A stretch of 64,000 nucleotides of DNA from Paenibacillus sp. JCM 10914 (GCF_001315105.1 NZ_BAZR01000002.1:1-64000); one strand, 5' to 3'; counted from the first letter of the stretch, positions 9,216 through 19,444 are shown. Notes: generated by a model not told the origin, from the letters alone. Translations and numbers: made by a program.

Positions 9216-9282
9216 TTTCGGATGGACAATTATGATAGAATAAAAAATAGCAGGAAGTATAAGTAAATGGAGGTTAGGATGA

Positions 9283-9411
9283 ATGGAAATACTGTGGGAG
9301 AATATTATTATTTCTTTACTCGCATTCATTGTTATTCCCGTTATTTTCCTGGGATTCGTTGCTTTAATCGTCGTCGGATTAATCCAATACGTGCGGAAAA
9401 ACAAATCATGA
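9283..9411 (+). CDS. Small single-span membrane protein, 42 residues
   Basis: A short gene encoding MEILWENIIISLLAFIVIP... ending YVRKNKS. Nearly all of residues 7-33 is hydrophobic, one membrane helix, followed by a basic tail (RKNK), which by the positive-inside rule puts the C-terminus in the cytoplasm. A GGAGG ribosome site (9269-9273) lies 9 nt before the ATG. It stands alone on the + strand between the minus-strand AraC regulator and sucC. I do not recognise the family. The strong ribosome site and clean helix-plus-basic-tail design support a real gene; an overlapping frame starting at 9279 is less protein-like. Confidence 0.6.
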   Translation: MEILWENIIISLLAFIVIPVIFLGFVALIVVGLIQYVRKNKS

Positions 9412-9490
9412 AAACACATTCATTCCCAATTATTCTCTAGGCGGAATCATACCCATATCAAAACGAGTGGAGATTAAGTGAACTTTTTAA

Positions 9491-9518
9491 GGTAAGCGTT
9501 TTAAAAACATGTTACAAT
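9491..9518 (+). promoter_or_regulatory. Probable sucCD promoter with overlapping cre-like box
   Basis: TACAAT at 9513-9518 preceded by TG one base upstream (9510-9511) forms an extended -10 element; the -35 region is weak, as is usual for that class. Directly upstream, GGTAAGCGTTTTAA (9491-9504) matches 12 of 14 positions of the CcpA cre consensus and would cover the -35 region, which suggests repression by CcpA. Motif-based only. Confidence 0.5.
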
Positions 9519-9618
9519 TACTTGGGTTTATATATAAAGGTTGATAGGGGAATAGCTTGAATAAGCAATCTCATATTAACCCGCCTTGTTCCAGTCATGT
9601 TGATAGGAGGATTCGAGA

Positions 9619-10779
9619 ATGAATATCCATGAATATCAAGGAAAACAAGTACTGAAGCAATATGGAGTAGCTGTTCCGAACGGCAAGGTAGCATTTACGG
9701 TGGAGGAAGCTGTGGAAGCTGCACAGTCCCTGGGAAGCCCCGTAACCGTTGTCAAAGCACAGATCCACGCAGGTGGCCGCGGTAAAGCAGGCGGTGTCAA
9801 AGTGGCGAAGAACCTCGACGAGGTTCGTGCTTATGCCGAGGAAATTCTGGGCAAGGTCCTGGTCACTCACCAGACAGGTCCGGAAGGCAAAGAAGTCAAG
9901 CGTCTCCTTATTGAAGAGGGCTGCGATATTCGCAAAGAGTATTACATTGGTTTAGTAGTAGACCGTGCGACCGGCCGCGTCGTTCTGATGGCGTCGGAAG
10001 AGGGCGGTACTGAAATCGAAGAGGTTGCAGAAGCGACTCCTGAGAAAATCTTCAAGGAAGTTGTGGATCCAGCCATCGGCCTTCAGACGTTTCAAGCTCG
10101 TAAATTGGCGTATTCCATTAACATCCCGAACGAATTGGTGGGTAAAGCCGTTCAGTTTATGCAGGCTTTGTACAAAGCATTCGTGGAGAAGGATTGCTCT
10201 ATCGCTGAGATCAATCCGCTGGTCGTAACGGGCGATGGCAACGTCATGGCTCTTGACGCGAAGCTGAATTTTGATTCCAATGCATTGTTCCGTCACAAGG
10301 ACATTCTGGAACTGCGCGATTTGGATGAAGAAGATGAGAAAGAGATCGAAGCATCCAAATATGACTTGAGTTACATAGCTCTTGATGGCAACATCGGCTG
10401 TATGGTTAACGGAGCCGGTCTTGCGATGGCTACGATGGATATCATCAAGTACTATGGTGGAGACCCGGCTAACTTCCTTGACGTAGGGGGCGGTGCAACC
10501 ACAGAGAAGGTTACCGAAGCCTTCAAGATCATTTTGTCTGATCCGCAAGTGAAGGGGATCTTCGTCAATATCTTTGGTGGTATTATGCGTTGCGACGTTA
10601 TTGCCACAGGTGTTGTTGAAGCCGCTAAGCAACTGGGCTTGACACGTCCGCTTGTTGTACGTTTGGAAGGAACGAATGTGGATCTCGGCAAGCAGATTTT
10701 GGCTGAATCCGGTCTTAACATCGTACCTGCTGATTCCATGGCCGACGGAGCACAGAAGATCGTCTCCCTCGTTCAGTAA
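9619..10779 (+). CDS. sucC: Succinyl-CoA ligase (ADP-forming) beta subunit
   Basis: A 386-residue ATP-grasp protein beginning [17 protein letters not shown]. It is the nucleotide-binding subunit of the TCA-cycle enzyme that interconverts succinyl-CoA and succinate with ADP/ATP. Recognisable motifs: [16 protein letters not shown] (ATP-grasp loop), [15 protein letters not shown] (metal and nucleotide binding), and [18 protein letters not shown] and [10 protein letters not shown] in the ligase domain. Length is normal. A ribosome site AGGAGG lies about 8 nt before the start. It is followed by sucD after 96 nt that contain a hairpin. Confidence 0.98.
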   Translation: MNIHEYQGKQVLKQYGVAVPNGKVAFTVEEAVEAAQSLGSPVTVVKAQIHAGGRGKAGGVKVAKNLDEVRAYAEEILGKVLVTHQTGPEGKEVKRLLIEEGCDIRKEYYIGLVVDRATGRVVLMASEEGGTEIEEVAEATPEKIFKEVVDPAIGLQTFQARKLAYSINIPNELVGKAVQFMQALYKAFVEKDCSIAEINPLVVTGDGNVMALDAKLNFDSNALFRHKDILELRDLDEEDEKEIEASKYDLSYIALDGNIGCMVNGAGLAMATMDIIKYYGGDPANFLDVGGGATTEKVTEAFKIILSDPQVKGIFVNIFGGIMRCDVIATGVVEAAKQLGLTRPLVVRLEGTNVDLGKQILAESGLNIVPADSMADGAQKIVSLVQ

Positions 10780-10802
10780 TATTTCATTCCTGAAGGGGCA
10801 TG

Positions 10803-10831
10803 GCACGATGGACTCTTTAGTCCTGCCGTGC
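10803..10831 (+). other. Hairpin in the sucC-sucD spacer
   Basis: GCACG-AT-GGACT, loop CTTT, AGTCC-TGC-CGTGC: two stacked 5-bp stems separated by a small internal loop. There is no clean T-run, so it is more likely an RNA-processing or stability element, or a weak attenuator, than a full terminator. Confidence 0.4.
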
Positions 10832-10875
10832 GGTTGCTTTCATTTTCAAATAACAATAGGGGATGTGAATCAATC

Positions 10876-11805
10876 GTGAGTATTTTGATCGATAAAAATA
10901 CAAAAGTTATCACGCAAGGGATTACAGGCAAAACAGCCCTGTTCCATGCGAAGGGTGCCTTGGATTACGGCACCCAGATGGTCGGCGGAACTTCGCCGGG
11001 CAAAGGCGGTACCGAGGTTGAAATTAAGCTTGAGAACGGCGAAACCGTGAGCCTGCCAGTCTTCAACACGGTTGAAGAAGCAAAGGCTAAGACCGGTGCA
11101 ACCGCAAGCGTTATTTATGTTCCGCCAGCGTTCGCTGCGGATTCCATTCTGGAAGCCATCGATGCAGAGATGGAACTCGTCATCTGTATTACCGAAGGTA
11201 TTCCTGTGCTGGATATGGTGAAGGTATCTCGTTACCTTGAAGGCAAGAAGACTCGTCTGATTGGACCTAACTGTCCTGGTGTCATTACACCGGGCGAGTG
11301 CAAGATCGGTATTATGCCGGGCTACATCCACACGCCAGGACATGTTGGCGTTGTATCCCGTAGCGGTACCCTCACGTATGAAGCGGTTCATCAGTTGACT
11401 GCTCGGGGAATCGGCCAGTCTTCTGCAGTAGGTATTGGTGGAGACCCTGTCAAAGGAACCGAGTTTATTGACGTTTTAAGATTGTTCAATGAAGATCCGA
11501 ATACCAAAGCGGTGATCATGATCGGTGAAATCGGTGGTACGGCTGAGGAAGAAGCGGCTGAATGGATTAAAGAGAACATGACCAAGCCGGTTGTGGGCTT
11601 CATCGGTGGGGCCACTGCGCCTCCAGGAAAACGCATGGGTCATGCTGGTGCGATTATCTCTGGTGGTAAAGGCACAGCTAAGGAAAAAATGGCTGTACTT
11701 GAAGCTTGCGGCATCAAAGTAGCTCCAACTCCGTCCGAAATGGGCTCCACTCTCGTTAGTGTGCTCGAGGAGAAGGGTCTGCTCGCGTCTTGCACAACTC
11801 ACTAG
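10876..11805 (+). CDS. sucD: Succinyl-CoA ligase alpha subunit
   Basis: A 309-residue protein starting [19 protein letters not shown], the family's N-terminal CoA-binding Rossmann region. The catalytic histidine that becomes phosphorylated lies in [16 protein letters not shown] (His near residue 256). [13 protein letters not shown] and the [12 protein letters not shown] end are also typical. It pairs with SucC. The GTG at 10876 is chosen because the protein then begins exactly as other SucD proteins do; an in-frame start further up has no homology. A long-stem terminator follows. Confidence 0.97.
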   Translation: MSILIDKNTKVITQGITGKTALFHAKGALDYGTQMVGGTSPGKGGTEVEIKLENGETVSLPVFNTVEEAKAKTGATASVIYVPPAFAADSILEAIDAEMELVICITEGIPVLDMVKVSRYLEGKKTRLIGPNCPGVITPGECKIGIMPGYIHTPGHVGVVSRSGTLTYEAVHQLTARGIGQSSAVGIGGDPVKGTEFIDVLRLFNEDPNTKAVIMIGEIGGTAEEEAAEWIKENMTKPVVGFIGGATAPPGKRMGHAGAIISGGKGTAKEKMAVLEACGIKVAPTPSEMGSTLVSVLEEKGLLASCTTH

Positions 11806-11837
11806 AGTCATGTAAGCATTAATTATAAAGTAAGGTA

Positions 11838-11884
11838 AGCAACCTTTTGTTTCCCGATAGTGGAGACGAAAGGTTGCTTTTTTA
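11838..11884 (+). terminator. Strong intrinsic terminator after sucD
   Basis: A 17-bp stem (11838-11854 with 11862-11878, two G-U pairs) with a 7-nt loop, followed by a run of seven T. It separates sucCD from dprA. Confidence 0.92.
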
Positions 11885-11915
11885 TTATACATTTCAATTA
11901 GGAGGTGCGTATTAA

Positions 11916-13087
11916 ATGAAGATAGACCATTTACTTCTGGTTGCATTGCATGAATGTGAGGGGATCGGTTGGAAGACAATTAATCGGATAATAGAAGGCG
12001 GGCATTTGCATGAGGGGTTACTGACTTATGGCGCAACCGATTGGAGGCAATGCGGTCTATCTGTCGAGCGAGCTAATAAGATGGCGATTGATTACCCAGC
12101 TGCTGTTGAACGGTGTCGAAACTATCAGTCGGATGAGCATGATATCGCAATCAATCAAGCTACTGGGATTATGGGAAAGTTGACAAATGGTGCAAAAGTA
12201 AGTATTATTACAGCCCTTGACGATCACTATCCGCAATCTCTGAAGTCTACCCCGCAGCCACCATGGGTGTTATACGGTCTTGGCCGAGTGGAATGTTTGT
12301 TCGTGCCTGCGATTGCTATGGTTGGTACTCGTCTACCAACAGCCTATGGAAGAAAGATGGCCGAGAATTTATCGTCTGAAATGGCCGAGGCCGGATTCTC
12401 CATCGTAAGCGGCATGGCCAGGGGCATTGACAGCATCGTTCACAAGACGGCTATAAAGAGTAGGGGGACTACGATAGCAGTGCTTGGAGCAGGAATCGAT
12501 GTGATTTATCCTCCAGAGAATCGTTCTTTATATGAAGAGATTGCTAACACAGGTTGATCCTGTCCGAGTATCCGCCAGGTACGAAGGCACACCCTGGCTT
12601 CTTTCCGCAACGGAACCGAATAATAGCGGGTCTTACGCTCGGTACGGTGGTTGTTGAAGCTGATGCTCGCAGTGGATCGCTCATTACGGCTGATTTGGCG
12701 CTGGAGGCAGGAAGAGATGTTTTTTCTGTTCCAGGGCCAGTGACATCACCGAAGAGCAGAGGAACGCTGGATCTAATCAAACAAGGTGCCAAAATGGTAA
12801 CCTGCAGCCAGGATATTATGGAAGAATATGATTATCTGTTGCCAAATAGGGCAGAAAATACATACAATAAGATGCGGCAGGGTGATCAGCATTCATCGGA
12901 AATGTACGAAAGGTTGACAAATGATGAACTGCAAATATACCATATGCTCGAACAGGGACAAGGGTCACTGGATGAAATAATGGAACGTACAGGATGGGAT
13001 TTTGGACATTTACATTCAGTTCTGTTATCTTTAATCTTAAAAAAACAGATCACCCAATTACCCGGTGCTATATATAAGATCATATAA
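11916..13087 (+). pseudogene. dprA: DNA-processing protein DprA (Smf), single-base frameshift
   Basis: DprA loads RecA on incoming single-stranded DNA during transformation. An N-terminal helix-hairpin-helix/SAM-like region is followed by the Rossmann-type DprA domain with GTRLPTAYGRKMAE, SGMARGIDSIVHK and VLGAGIDVIYPPEN, then FPQRNRIIAGL and ADARSGSLITADLALE, and a C-terminal winged-helix region. The frame breaks at 12554-12555: EEIANTG ends in a stop, and LSEYPPGTKAHPGFFP resumes in the next frame. One missing base (probably T) in GGTTGATC would join them as ...NTGLILSEYPPG. The restored length is about 390 residues. An AGGAGGTG ribosome site precedes the ATG. Probably intact in the living cell. 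Confidence 0.9.
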
Positions 13088-13124
13088 TGGGAAAGTTTTG
13101 AATGTTGGAGAGGAGGATGAACCT

Positions 13125-15224
13125 GTGGCGGATTCACTCGTCATCGTAGAATCGCCTGCTAAGGCGAAAACGATTGGCAAATATCTCGGCAGCAAATATA
13201 TCGTGAAAGCATCTATGGGTCATATTCGCGATTTGCCGAAGAGCCAGATCGGGGTTGAGGTTGAGAATGACTTCAATCCGAAATACATTACGATCCGCGG
13301 AAAAGGTTCTGTCTTAAAGGAACTTAAGGATGCTAGCAAAAAGGTGAAAAAAGTGTACCTCGCAGCTGACCCCGATCGTGAAGGGGAAGCGATAGCGTGG
13401 CATCTTGCGCACGCCTTGGAACTGGACGATACCCAAAGTTTGCGGGTTGTGTTTAACGAAATAACCAAATCGGCGGTGAAGGATGCCTTCAAGACGCCGC
13501 GAAAGATCAATATGGATCTGGTCAACGCACAGCAGGCCAGACGTATTCTGGACCGGCTGGTTGGTTACAAGATCAGCCCCCTATTATGGAAGAAAGTCAA
13601 AAAAGGACTTTCGGCGGGGCGCGTTCAGTCGGTGGCGGTCAAGATTATTCTGGATCGTGAGAATGAGATTAGTGCATTTGTACCGGAAGAGTATTGGACG
13701 ATTATTGCGAAGCTGGCGATCAACGGAACCGCGTTTGAGGCCAAATTCACGCAACTGAACGGTGCGAAAAAGGAATTAACCAATGAACAGGAAGTGAATG
13801 AAGTACTCGAATTTATTCGAGATGCTGCATTTAACGTAAGTGAAGTTAAAGAGAGGGAGCGCCTGCGCAACCCTTCGGCACCATTTACAACGAGTTCATT
13901 ACAGCAAGAGGCTGCTCGTAAGCTAGGTTTCCGCGCTGCCAAGACCATGTCCGTCGCCCAGCAGCTATACGAAGGTGTAGAGCTTGGGAAAGAAGGCACG
14001 GTCGGTCTGATTACGTATATGCGTACGGATTCGACGCGAATATCTGGAACGGCGCAGGATGAGGCCAAGGAATACATTACGGAGAAATATGGTGTATCGT
14101 TCGTACCTGATAGTCCGAGACAATATTCGAAGAAATCAGCAAACGCCCAGGATGCCCACGAAGCGATTCGTCCGACCTCGATACTGAGAGATCCTGATTC
14201 CATGAAACCGTTCGTGAGCAGGGATCAGTTGCGTTTGTACAAACTGATTTGGGAGCGTTTCGTGGCAAGTCAGATGTCATCAGCAGTGCTGGATACGCTT
14301 TCTGTAGATATCGAAGCAGGTAAGGCTGTTTTTAGAGCAACCGGTTCGAAGGTTCGTTTTCCTGGCTTCATGAAGGTGTATGTGGAAGGGAATGACGACG
14401 GGACCACAGAAGAAGATAAGTATCTGCCAGAGCTTCATCAGGGAGATAAACTGGATAAGCAGGATATTGAACCGAAGCAGCACTTCACACAGCCGCCACC
14501 TCGTTATACGGAAGCGCGACTGGTCAGAACGCTTGAGGAACTTGGCATAGGGCGTCCGAGTACGTATGCTCCGACACTGGAGACGATTCAGAAGCGGGGT
14601 TACGTAGCGATCGAGGAGAAGAAGTTCATGCCGACTGAACTCGGTGAGTTGGTCATTGAGCAGATGGAGCAATTCTTCCCGGAAATTCTGAATGTGGAAT
14701 TTACAGCTAACATGGAAGAGGACCTTGACCACGTCGAGGAAGGTTCTGAGGATTGGGTTAAGGTTCTGGCCGAATTCTATGAATCCTTCGAGAAGCGACT
14801 TGAGGTTGCTGAAGAAGAAATGAAAGAAATCGAGATTGAAGATGAAGTGTCTGATGAAATCTGTGAGAAGTGTGGCAAGCCGTTGGTTTATAAGCTTGGG
14901 CGCTTCGGTAAATTCCTGGCATGTTCCGGATTCCCGGATTGCCGGAATACCAAGCCGATTATTAAGGACATTGGCGTTGCTTGCCCGAAATGTAAGGAAG
15001 GCCATGTGGTGGAACGCCGCAGCAAGAAGGGACGTATATTCTTCGGATGCGATCGTTATCCTGAATGCGACTTCGTGTCATGGGATAAACCATCCTTGAA
15101 GCCTTGTCCGAATTGCAGCAGTTTGATGGTAGAGAAGAAGAGCAAGCAAGGAATTAAGCTTCAATGTACGTCATGCGATCATTCTGAAATGGTTGAGGAA
15201 CCGGACGAAGCAGCAGATTTGTAA
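13125..15224 (+). CDS. topA: DNA topoisomerase I
   Basis: A 699-residue type IA topoisomerase that relaxes negative supercoils. N-terminal Toprim domain ([32 protein letters not shown]), then the active-site tyrosine in [14 protein letters not shown] (Tyr near residue 298), and [11 protein letters not shown]. The C-terminus has three four-cysteine zinc ribbons: CEKCGKPL...[15 protein letters not shown]...CDRYPEC and CPNCSSL...CTSC. The GTG at 13125 has AGGAGG 8 nt upstream and gives the standard N-terminus; the frame is open further up. It follows dprA by 37 nt, as in B. subtilis. Confidence 0.97.
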   Translation: MADSLVIVESPAKAKTIGKYLGSKYIVKASMGHIRDLPKSQIGVEVENDFNPKYITIRGKGSVLKELKDASKKVKKVYLAADPDREGEAIAWHLAHALELDDTQSLRVVFNEITKSAVKDAFKTPRKINMDLVNAQQARRILDRLVGYKISPLLWKKVKKGLSAGRVQSVAVKIILDRENEISAFVPEEYWTIIAKLAINGTAFEAKFTQLNGAKKELTNEQEVNEVLEFIRDAAFNVSEVKERERLRNPSAPFTTSSLQQEAARKLGFRAAKTMSVAQQLYEGVELGKEGTVGLITYMRTDSTRISGTAQDEAKEYITEKYGVSFVPDSPRQYSKKSANAQDAHEAIRPTSILRDPDSMKPFVSRDQLRLYKLIWERFVASQMSSAVLDTLSVDIEAGKAVFRATGSKVRFPGFMKVYVEGNDDGTTEEDKYLPELHQGDKLDKQDIEPKQHFTQPPPRYTEARLVRTLEELGIGRPSTYAPTLETIQKRGYVAIEEKKFMPTELGELVIEQMEQFFPEILNVEFTANMEEDLDHVEEGSEDWVKVLAEFYESFEKRLEVAEEEMKEIEIEDEVSDEICEKCGKPLVYKLGRFGKFLACSGFPDCRNTKPIIKDIGVACPKCKEGHVVERRSKKGRIFFGCDRYPECDFVSWDKPSLKPCPNCSSLMVEKKSKQGIKLQCTSCDHSEMVEEPDEAADL

Positions 15225-15245
15225 GGCATACTGGGGGTAATGTAA

Positions 15246-16573
15246 TTGACAGATCAACAGAGGGTTACCGTCATCGGAGCAGGGCTTGCGGGCAGCGAGG
15301 CTGCATGGCAGATTGCCAGCCGTGGCGTACCCGTTACACTATATGAGATGCGGCCGGTTGTGAAGACTCCGGCTCATCATACGGACAAGTTCGCTGAGCT
15401 GGTATGTAGCAATTCCTTACGTGCCAACGGACTAACCAATGCAGTAGGTGTTCTCAAGGAAGAGATGCGCATGCTGAACTCACTTGTGATTGGCTCGGCC
15501 GATCGCAATTCCGTGCCGGCGGGTGGAGCACTGGCCGTAGACCGCGACGGATTCTCCGGCGAAATTACGGAAACTCTTCATCAGCATCCTCTGATTGAGG
15601 TCGTAAATGAAGAGATTCAGCATATACCTGAAGAAGGTATTGTTGTCATCGCAACTGGACCACTCACATCACCGGCGTTGTCGGCGCAAATCCGTGAGTT
15701 GATGGGCGAAGATTATTTCTATTTTTACGACGCAGCGGCTCCGATTGTGGAGAAGGATTCCATCGATATGAGCAAGGTCTACCTTGCGTCAAGATATGAC
15801 AAAGGTGAGGCTGCTTATCTGAATTGTCCGATGACGGAGGAAGAGTTTGATGCTTTCTATGATGCCCTTATCCATGCTGAGGTAGCTCAGTTAAAGGAAT
15901 TCGAGAAGGAAATCTACTTCGAAGGTTGCATGCCGATCGAGGTGATGATGAAACGAGGCAAGCAAACCGCATTATTCGGACCTATGAAGCCTGTCGGCTT
16001 AGTAAATCCGCATACGGGTGAGTTGCCGCATGCCGTCGTGCAGCTGCGTCAAGACAATGCAGCGGGTACGTTGTACAATCTGGTCGGCTTTCAAACACAC
16101 CTGAAATGGGGAGAGCAAAAACGCATTCTGTCCATGATTCCAGGGCTTGAGAACGCGAGATTGTGCGTTACGGAGTTATGCACCGCAATACGTTTGTAAA
16201 TTCACCGAAGTTGCTTGAACAGACATACCAAGTCAAGACCCGTCCTAATCTGTACTTAGCTGGTCAGATGACCGGGGTTGAAGGCTATGTAGAATCAGCA
16301 GCCTCTGGATTGATTGCTGGTATCAACGCGGCAAGAGCGGCGCAGGGACAAGAGGGATTCATCTTTCCACAGGAATCCGCTATAGGAAGTATGGCTTATT
16401 ATATCACCCATGCCAATCCGGATAATTTCCAGCCGATGAATGCGAACTTCGGTCTCTTGCCAAGTCTTGAGAAGCGGATTCGCAATAAGCAAGAGAAGAA
16501 TGAGATGCTGGCCAATCGAGCGTTGGATGGTGTTCGTGAGTTTATTAACTGCAATGAATTGAATATATTGTAA
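15246..16573 (+). pseudogene. trmFO: tRNA (uracil-54-C5)-methyltransferase TrmFO, single-base frameshift
   Basis: A folate- and FAD-dependent enzyme that makes ribothymidine at position 54 of tRNA. FAD-binding motif [18 protein letters not shown] at the N-terminus, then [21 protein letters not shown] and [26 protein letters not shown]. The frame breaks at about 16161: AGATTGTGCG should read AGATT-N-GTGCG, giving [20 protein letters not shown]. The continuation from 16163 carries [21 protein letters not shown] and ends normally. The restored length of 442 residues is as expected for the family. The start is a TTG at 15246 after GGGGG. Likely a sequencing error. Confidence 0.9.
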
Positions 16574-16593
16574 CCTAAGGGAGGTCCGCCATC

Positions 16594-17136
16594 ATGGAAA
16601 TGACTTTTCACGCCACAACGATATGTGCTGTAAGGCATAACGGGACAGCTGCAATTGCCGGCGACGGCCAAGTAACGTTCGGTGAAAGTGTTGTGATGAA
16701 GCAGACCGCCAAGAAAGTGCGCCGTTTATACCGGGGACAAGTTGTCGCCGGTTTTGCCGGTTCTGTGGCGGATGCGATTACGTTATTCGAGAAGTTTGAA
16801 GGTAAGCTGGAGGAGCATCACGGAAATTTGCAGCGGGCTGCTGTGGAACTTGCGAAAGATTGGCGGCAAGATCGGGTACTGCGCAAACTGGAAGCATTGA
16901 TGATCGTGATGGATAAATCCGGGATGTTGCTTATTTCAGGCGGTGGCGAAATCATAGAGCCGGATGATGATGTACTGGCGATCGGTTCCGGAGGGAATTT
17001 TGCGCTATCCGCCGGCCGTGCGATGAAACGTCATGCTGGTCACATGGAAGCGAAGGACATCGCCAGAGAGGCACTGCAAATCGCCTCTGAGCTGTGCGTG
17101 TACACGAACAATAACATTGTTGTAGAAGAGCTGTGA
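16594..17136 (+). CDS. hslV: HslV (ClpQ/CodW) protease subunit
   Basis: A 180-residue proteasome-like peptidase that forms a ring with HslU and degrades proteins with ATP. Conserved segments: [51 protein letters not shown] and [15 protein letters not shown]. The ribosome site AAGGGAGG lies 9 nt before the ATG at 16594, giving MEMTFHATT. In B. subtilis the mature enzyme begins SSFHATT and uses an N-terminal Ser. An internal ATG at 16600 would give MTFHATT and, after Met removal, an N-terminal Thr, so the true start matters for activity. It lies directly after trmFO; xerC, which is between them in B. subtilis, is absent. Confidence 0.95.
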   Translation: MEMTFHATTICAVRHNGTAAIAGDGQVTFGESVVMKQTAKKVRRLYRGQVVAGFAGSVADAITLFEKFEGKLEEHHGNLQRAAVELAKDWRQDRVLRKLEALMIVMDKSGMLLISGGGEIIEPDDDVLAIGSGGNFALSAGRAMKRHAGHMEAKDIAREALQIASELCVYTNNNIVVEEL

Positions 17137-17182
17137 AGTGTCTTAGAGAGACGTATAGCCATATCAGGATGGAGGTATTGCG

Positions 17183-18592
17183 ATGAGTAAAGAATCGATG
17201 ACGCCTAGACAAATCGTATCCGAATTGGATAAATATATTGTGGGCCAGAAGGAAGCTAAGAAATCAGTTGCCGTTGCACTGCGAAATCGCTATCGCCGCA
17301 GCCTGCTCTCGGATGATGAACGCGATGAGATTGTGCCGAAGAACATTCTGATGATCGGCCCTACGGGTGTCGGCAAAACAGAGATTGCTCGCAGACTTGC
17401 CAAACTGGTAAATGCTCCGTTCGTCAAAGTCGAGGCAACCAAGTTTACCGAAGTCGGCTATGTGGGTCGTGACGTGGAATCCATGGTACGTGATCTTGTG
17501 GAGACGGCAATTCGCATGGTTAAGCTGGAACGAACGGAAAGCGTGAAGGATAAGGCTGAGGACATGGCTAACGAACGAATTGTGCAACTGCTCGCTCCTT
17601 CAACCAAGGGGCAGAAGAGCCAGCGCAATCCGTTTGAGATGCTCTTCGGTGGCAACCAAGGTACAGAACAGCAGCAAGAAGAGGATTCCAGCGAGGAGAA
17701 AGATGTGAGTCTTAAGGAAAAACGCAGACAGGTGCGATTCAATTTGCTGTCTGGCAAGCTTGAGGATGAGACGATCGAAATCGATGTCGAGGACGCCGCT
17801 CCCAATATGTTCGACATGTTTGCTGGTCAAGGAAATGATCAGATGGGCATGAATATGCAGGAGATGTTCGGAAATCTCATGCCTAAGCGTACGAAGCGAC
17901 GCAAGCTGTCCGTAAAGGAAGCAAGAAAAGTTCTGACTCAGGAAGAGGCGAGCAAGCTGATCGATATGGATGATGTCATCCAGGAGTCGATTCGTCGGGC
18001 AGAGCAGTCCGGAATAATCTTTATCGATGAGATTGACAAGGTTGCGAGTCAAGGTCGTCAATCCGGACCAGACGTATCCAGAGAAGGGGTACAGCGTGAT
18101 ATATTGCCAATCGTTGAAGGTTCCACGATTATGACGAAGTATGGTCCCGTTAAGACCGATTTTGTTCTGTTTATCGCTGCAGGAGCCTTCCATATTGCCA
18201 AGCCTTCGGATTTGATTCCGGAGCTGCAGGGGCGTTTTCCCATTCGTGTCGAACTCAGCAATCTGTCGCTGGATGACTTCGTGTCCATTCTGACGGAGCC
18301 GAAGAACGCTCTGACCAAGCAGTATGTCAATCTGCTGCGCACGGAGGAATTAGAAGTAGAGTTCTCACCTGAGGCTATTCGTGAGATTGCGCAGATTGCT
18401 GCGTCGGTGAATACGAACACCGAGAATATCGGTGCTCGCCGTCTTCACACAATTCTGGAGAAGCTGCTTGAGGATCTTTCGTTCGAGGCACCCGAGTTAA
18501 CATTGGACCGAATGGTGATTACTCCGCAATATGTAAGGGAGAAACTGGAAGGCATTGCCCAAGACCGGGACCTCAGCCAGTATATCCTATAA
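17183..18592 (+). CDS. hslU: HslU (ClpY/CodX) AAA+ unfoldase
   Basis: A 469-residue ATPase that unfolds substrates and feeds them to HslV. N-terminal [22 protein letters not shown], Walker A GPTGVGKT (residues 59-66), the pore motif GYVGRDVES, the intermediate I-domain (about 110-240, Met- and charge-rich), Walker [12 protein letters not shown], and a C-terminal tail ending DRDLSQYIL, which inserts into HslV. An ATGGAGG ribosome site precedes the start and the gap to hslV is 46 nt. CodY normally follows in B. subtilis but not here. Confidence 0.97.
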   Translation: MSKESMTPRQIVSELDKYIVGQKEAKKSVAVALRNRYRRSLLSDDERDEIVPKNILMIGPTGVGKTEIARRLAKLVNAPFVKVEATKFTEVGYVGRDVESMVRDLVETAIRMVKLERTESVKDKAEDMANERIVQLLAPSTKGQKSQRNPFEMLFGGNQGTEQQQEEDSSEEKDVSLKEKRRQVRFNLLSGKLEDETIEIDVEDAAPNMFDMFAGQGNDQMGMNMQEMFGNLMPKRTKRRKLSVKEARKVLTQEEASKLIDMDDVIQESIRRAEQSGIIFIDEIDKVASQGRQSGPDVSREGVQRDILPIVEGSTIMTKYGPVKTDFVLFIAAGAFHIAKPSDLIPELQGRFPIRVELSNLSLDDFVSILTEPKNALTKQYVNLLRTEELEVEFSPEAIREIAQIAASVNTNTENIGARRLHTILEKLLEDLSFEAPELTLDRMVITPQYVREKLEGIAQDRDLSQYIL

Positions 18593-18820
18593 TATAGGTC
18601 CATGTGCTGGTGGGTTGCGTAACGATGAATTTGACAATTTAATGTCGAATAACTTTCGCATCTTGGAAGGTGTCGAGAAGGGGATCGGGACAGATTTCAT
18701 GTTTTATGGCATTTTGGGATTTTAAAACCGGGACCCCTTCGTCGAACGATGACTGAAAATTAACAAATTTAGTGAGATGTTTTTCAATAATATAGAAAAA
18801 AACCGAATAAAAATGGATAC
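18593..18820. other. Gene-free stretch after hslU with a long-range inverted repeat
   Basis: No credible gene in this stretch or in the following ~180 bp to flgB. TCGAGAAGGGGATC (18673-18686) pairs with GACCCCTTCGTCGA (18732-18745) with two one-base bulges, closing a 45-nt loop that includes the palindrome TTTTAAAA. It could be a folded RNA 3' region of hslVU or a regulatory element. codY is absent. Confidence 0.45.
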
Positions 18821-18860
18821 AAAGCCCTTCTTTTTGGTAAAAGATAGGGCTTTTTTTCTT
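18821..18860 (+). terminator. Intrinsic terminator between hslU and the flagellar operon
   Basis: AAAGCCCT-TCTTTT (18821-18834), loop TGGT, AAAAGA-T-AGGGCTTT (18839-18853) with one bulged T, followed by a run of T. It lies 230 nt after hslU and separates the hslVU transcript from flgB. The flgB promoter should lie in the following 170 bp; I see no convincing -35/-10 pair there. Confidence 0.85.
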
Positions 18861-19031
18861 ATTGTAAAAAGTCCCAATCTTTAAGAAACTTAGTTTATGT
18901 GACATCATATTGTCTTTTTCTACTTAAGACCTAGGTTAGTGCGTACGGATTATATTCTTTGTCGAAAAAAGAGGATTTAGCTAGGAAGAGTGGAATACCT
19001 TCTTGCAAGTCCAGTCAGGAGGAATGTGCTA

Positions 19032-19439
19032 GTGAACCTGTTGAACAATGGTTCGTTTCAACGGCTTCAAAGCGGTTTGAACGCGTCAAATCTAAGAAAC
19101 ACGGTGATTGCTAACAATATCGCGAATGCGGATACGCCTCATTTTAAGCGATCCGAAGTCTCTTTCGAGAATCTTCTGAAAAAAGAAATGGATGGTGCCC
19201 AGCTATCTCTTCGCGGCAGAAGGACTGACCCGAGACATTTTGTGATTGGATCCACGGGTGGCATTCCTGAGGCTTCTGTCTTACGCGATGGAACCAGCTC
19301 CATGAATAACAACGAGAATAATGTCGATGCAGACAGAGAAATGTCACTGCTTGCCGACAACCAGCTTCGCTATAATTCATACATACAGGCAGTAAATGAA
19401 CAAATACGCATGATGCGTACCGCACTCGAGGGGAGATAG
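19032..19439 (+). CDS. flgB: Flagellar basal-body rod protein FlgB
   Basis: A 135-residue proximal rod protein. N-terminal SFQRLQSGLNASNLRNTVIANNIANADTPHFKRSEVSFE carries the rod-protein motif, and the C-terminus VDADREMSLLADNQLRYNSYIQAVNEQIRMMRTAL is the matching helix that packs against it. GTG at 19032 is preferred (AGGAGG ends 9 nt upstream). A frame open to 18990 has no ribosome site. First gene of the long fla/che operon; flgC begins 5 nt after its stop. Confidence 0.95.
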   Translation: MNLLNNGSFQRLQSGLNASNLRNTVIANNIANADTPHFKRSEVSFENLLKKEMDGAQLSLRGRRTDPRHFVIGSTGGIPEASVLRDGTSSMNNNENNVDADREMSLLADNQLRYNSYIQAVNEQIRMMRTALEGR

Positions 19440-19444
19440 GGATC

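Noticed and set aside
9279..9428. An alternative frame overlapping the 42-residue protein gene
   Set aside because: Arg/Tyr/Phe-rich with no hydrophobic pattern; the frame at 9283 has the better spacing and membrane-helix design.
9952..10806. A 284-codon minus-strand frame opposite sucC
   Set aside because: A mirror of the strongly coding sucC; composition unlike a protein.
18900..19031. A SigD or SigA promoter for the flagellar operon
   Set aside because: No convincing -35/-10 pair or SigD consensus (TAAA-N15-GCCGATAT) was found here.
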